DNA from: Candidatus Methanomethylophilaceae archaeon
GTDB lineage: Archaea; Thermoplasmatota; Thermoplasmata; Methanomassiliicoccales; Methanomethylophilaceae
Assembly: GCA_016297775.1 (NCBI GenBank)
Contig: JAEDGA010000063.1
Coordinates: 1-6,127, forward strand
Reading direction: 5' to 3'
Length of the DNA stretch: 6,127 nucleotides
The notes beneath the pieces were generated by a model. That model worked only from the letters and a program-made list of their open reading frames with translations, was not told the origin of the DNA and ran no database searches. The position numbers were made by a program, and so were the translations under genes. This document shows positions 5,325 through 6,127 of this stretch, one piece after another. How positions within the stretch are numbered: the stretch's first letter is position 1; every line of letters starts with the position of its first letter.

Positions 5325-5801
5325 TCAATTCAGCAGGATCACCCCGATGTTCAGATACAAAGCGTACGTGAGCCACAGAAGGTAGGTCGCCAGGAGATAG
5401 AAAACCAGCCTGTCGCCGAAATCATCCACATAGCGGAGCATGGCGAACACGGATATCCACAGTACGATTATATCCGCGGCGGCGAGGAACATGTCGCCGA
5501 TCAGGAAGAATATCGGTACCCAGATGATGTTGGTGACCATCTGTATCCCGAACAGGATGTAGAATTGCGATTCCGCGCCTTCGCGGTGCATCTTCCACAG
5601 GACGATGCCGATCGACGCGTATATCAGTATCCAGACTATCGGGAACAATATCGCGGGAGGCGACAATGGGGGCAGTTCCAATGCAGAGTATATTCCGGCG
5701 GCCGAGACGATCATGCCCGGGAAGGAACCTATCGAGATGCAGACCATCATGGACACCACCATGGTCAGGAAATCCATTCTGGAGTAGAAGAGAGGGGCCA
5801 T
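5325..5801 (-). CDS. TspO/MBR-family membrane protein
   Basis: This 158-residue protein matches the tryptophan-rich sensory protein / peripheral benzodiazepine receptor family in length and layout. Five hydrophobic segments are visible at about 11-32, 50-70, 79-100, 103-122 and 133-157. After the first comes the family hallmark ALELPPLSPP (40-49), followed by ILFPIVWILIYASIGIVLWK (51-70), which corresponds to the usual PP..vF..vW..LY. The third segment has QMVTNIIWVPIFF (87-99), and the last has LWLTYALYLN with a terminal Asn, matching W..Y...LN. Bacterial and mitochondrial relatives bind porphyrins, cholesterol or related ligands; the archaeal role is unknown. ATG at 5801 is chosen: GTG at 5813 would lie at or before the predicted transcript start, and ATG at 5777 lacks a ribosome binding site. 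It is separated from rpl7ae by 276 bp and is probably its own transcript. Confidence 0.85.
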   Translation of the reverse strand: MAPLFYSRMDFLTMVVSMMVCISIGSFPGMIVSAAGIYSALELPPLSPPAILFPIVWILIYASIGIVLWKMHREGAESQFYILFGIQMVTNIIWVPIFFLIGDMFLAAADIIVLWISVFAMLRYVDDFGDRLVFYLLATYLLWLTYALYLNIGVILLN

Positions 5802-5824
5802 GGATGAAATCACTTTTTAGGGGT

Positions 5825-5840
5825 TTATATAGCTATATAA
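5825..5840 (-). promoter_or_regulatory. Palindromic TATA element upstream of the TspO gene
   Basis: TTATATAGCTATATAA is a perfect 16-bp palindrome whose halves each resemble an archaeal TATA box. Its centre is about 32 bp before the TspO ATG, so a leaderless or very short-leader transcript is expected. Because it is symmetrical, TBP could in principle bind in either orientation, or a dimeric regulator could use the same site. Confidence 0.5.
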
Positions 5841-5960
5841 TCTGGAATTTGAAATAGTTGTTAAAAATATTGTTATTTACGTAATTTTTGATTATTTTTG
5901 AAGTAATAAAATATCTTATTGGTATTATAGTGATAAATTATAATAAAATTTATAATATTA
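5841..5960. other. Very AT-rich intergenic stretch
   Basis: By hand count only 17 of 120 bases are G or C, far below the rest of the window. No ORF with a plausible start and ribosome binding site is visible on either strand. It includes ATAAATT (5933-5939) facing AATTTAT (5947-5953), a 7-bp dyad, and TTTATAAT (5949-5956), which could serve as a rightward TATA box. It could be an upstream promoter region, a chromatin-poor spacer, or the flank of an inserted element. Confidence 0.5.
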
Positions 5961-6127
5961 AACGGCGGTAAACAGAAGAACATTTTGACCTATCCGGAAA
6001 GGGAACTCCACAGCTAGAGGGGATTTAGCGGGATGCTGTGATAACACTGTGCTCACCAGTAACGTTGTCCATGGGTGAAGGGGAGAGTTACTAGAGTACA
6101 AGTTATGAGATGTGCCAGACCTGCCCA
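5961..6127 (+). other. Unidentified non-coding segment, possible structured RNA or element end (partial)
   Basis: Composition jumps to about 49% GC (82 of 167) and all frames carry frequent stops on both strands, so it is probably not coding. Short complementary pairs include CACAGC (6009-6014) with GCTGTG (6035-6040), TCACC (6053-6057) with GGTGA (6074-6078), and AGTAAC (6058-6063) with GTTACT (6087-6092). The last two cross each other and could form a pseudoknot or alternate. CCGGAAAGG at about 5994-6002 could close a small purine loop. The purine-rich texture recalls domain I of group II introns, but no GUGYG 5' end is seen, and RNase P or SRP signature motifs are absent. The strand is a guess. 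Confidence 0.3.

Noticed and set aside
5075..5371. Plus-strand frame of 98 codons between TspO and L7Ae
   Set aside because: It crosses the operon promoter, the repeat array and the TspO C-terminus, and shows no recognisable protein features.
5961..6127. Group II intron 5' region
   Set aside because: The purine-rich, stem-forming look is suggestive, but there is no GUGYG 5' boundary, no domain V motif and no reverse transcriptase frame in the window. Kept only as a hypothesis.
5841..6127. CRISPR leader followed by an array
   Set aside because: The AT-rich stretch looks like a leader, but no direct repeats with regular spacing follow within the window.
5961..6127. SRP RNA or RNase P RNA
   Set aside because: CCGGAAAGGGAA is only vaguely like the SRP helix 8 motif, and the flanking conserved bases are missing. 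The RNase P motif GAGGAAAGTCC is absent on both strands.

Overview
The window reads as chromosome of a Thermoplasmatota archaeon, most likely Methanomassiliicoccales (gut or sediment methylotrophic methanogens). This is inferred from archaeal-type genes (L7Ae, S28e, L24e, an eIF5B-type factor), archaeal TATA boxes, GGAGGTGAT-like ribosome binding sites, moderately high coding GC, and exclusive use of TGA stops. No rRNA or methanogenesis gene is present to confirm the lineage.

All eight well-supported genes lie on the minus strand, so transcription runs from high to low coordinates. From right to left they are: a TspO/MBR-family membrane protein (5325-5801); the classic archaeal translation cluster rpl7ae - rps28e - rpl24e - ndk - infB (5048 down to 1961); a bifunctional phosphoglucose/phosphomannose isomerase (921-1964) that overlaps the end of infB by 4 nt; and a dolichol-phosphate-mannose-synthase-like GT2 glycosyltransferase (131-868) with its own TATA box. 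The left edge (1-71) may hold the tail of a convergent plus-strand gene.

Two themes emerge. The first is ribosome and initiation: L7Ae, S28e and L24e are ribosomal proteins, Ndk supplies nucleoside triphosphates including GTP, and aIF5B uses GTP for subunit joining. The second is mannose metabolism: the isomerase makes mannose-6-phosphate, and after conversion to GDP-mannose the neighbouring GT2 enzyme could load mannose on a polyprenyl phosphate carrier for glycan synthesis.

The most interesting non-coding part is 5049-5324. The leader of the L7Ae operon can fold a box C/D-like kink-turn (AUGAGGA paired against CUGA) just before the L7Ae ribosome binding site. That site has a complementary ACCUCU farther upstream and sits inside a tiny upstream ORF that ends 1 nt before the L7Ae start. 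This looks like an L7Ae autoregulatory element. Upstream of the operon promoter lies an imperfect tandem repeat of about 48-50 bp with an inverted repeat (CGCATATC/GATATGCG).

The right end (5841-6127) has no gene. It holds a very AT-rich stretch of about 120 bp (about 14% GC by hand count) that switches abruptly at about 5961 to a non-coding segment of about 49% GC with several short self-complementary stems. This may be the start of a structured RNA or mobile element that continues beyond the window. I could not identify it.
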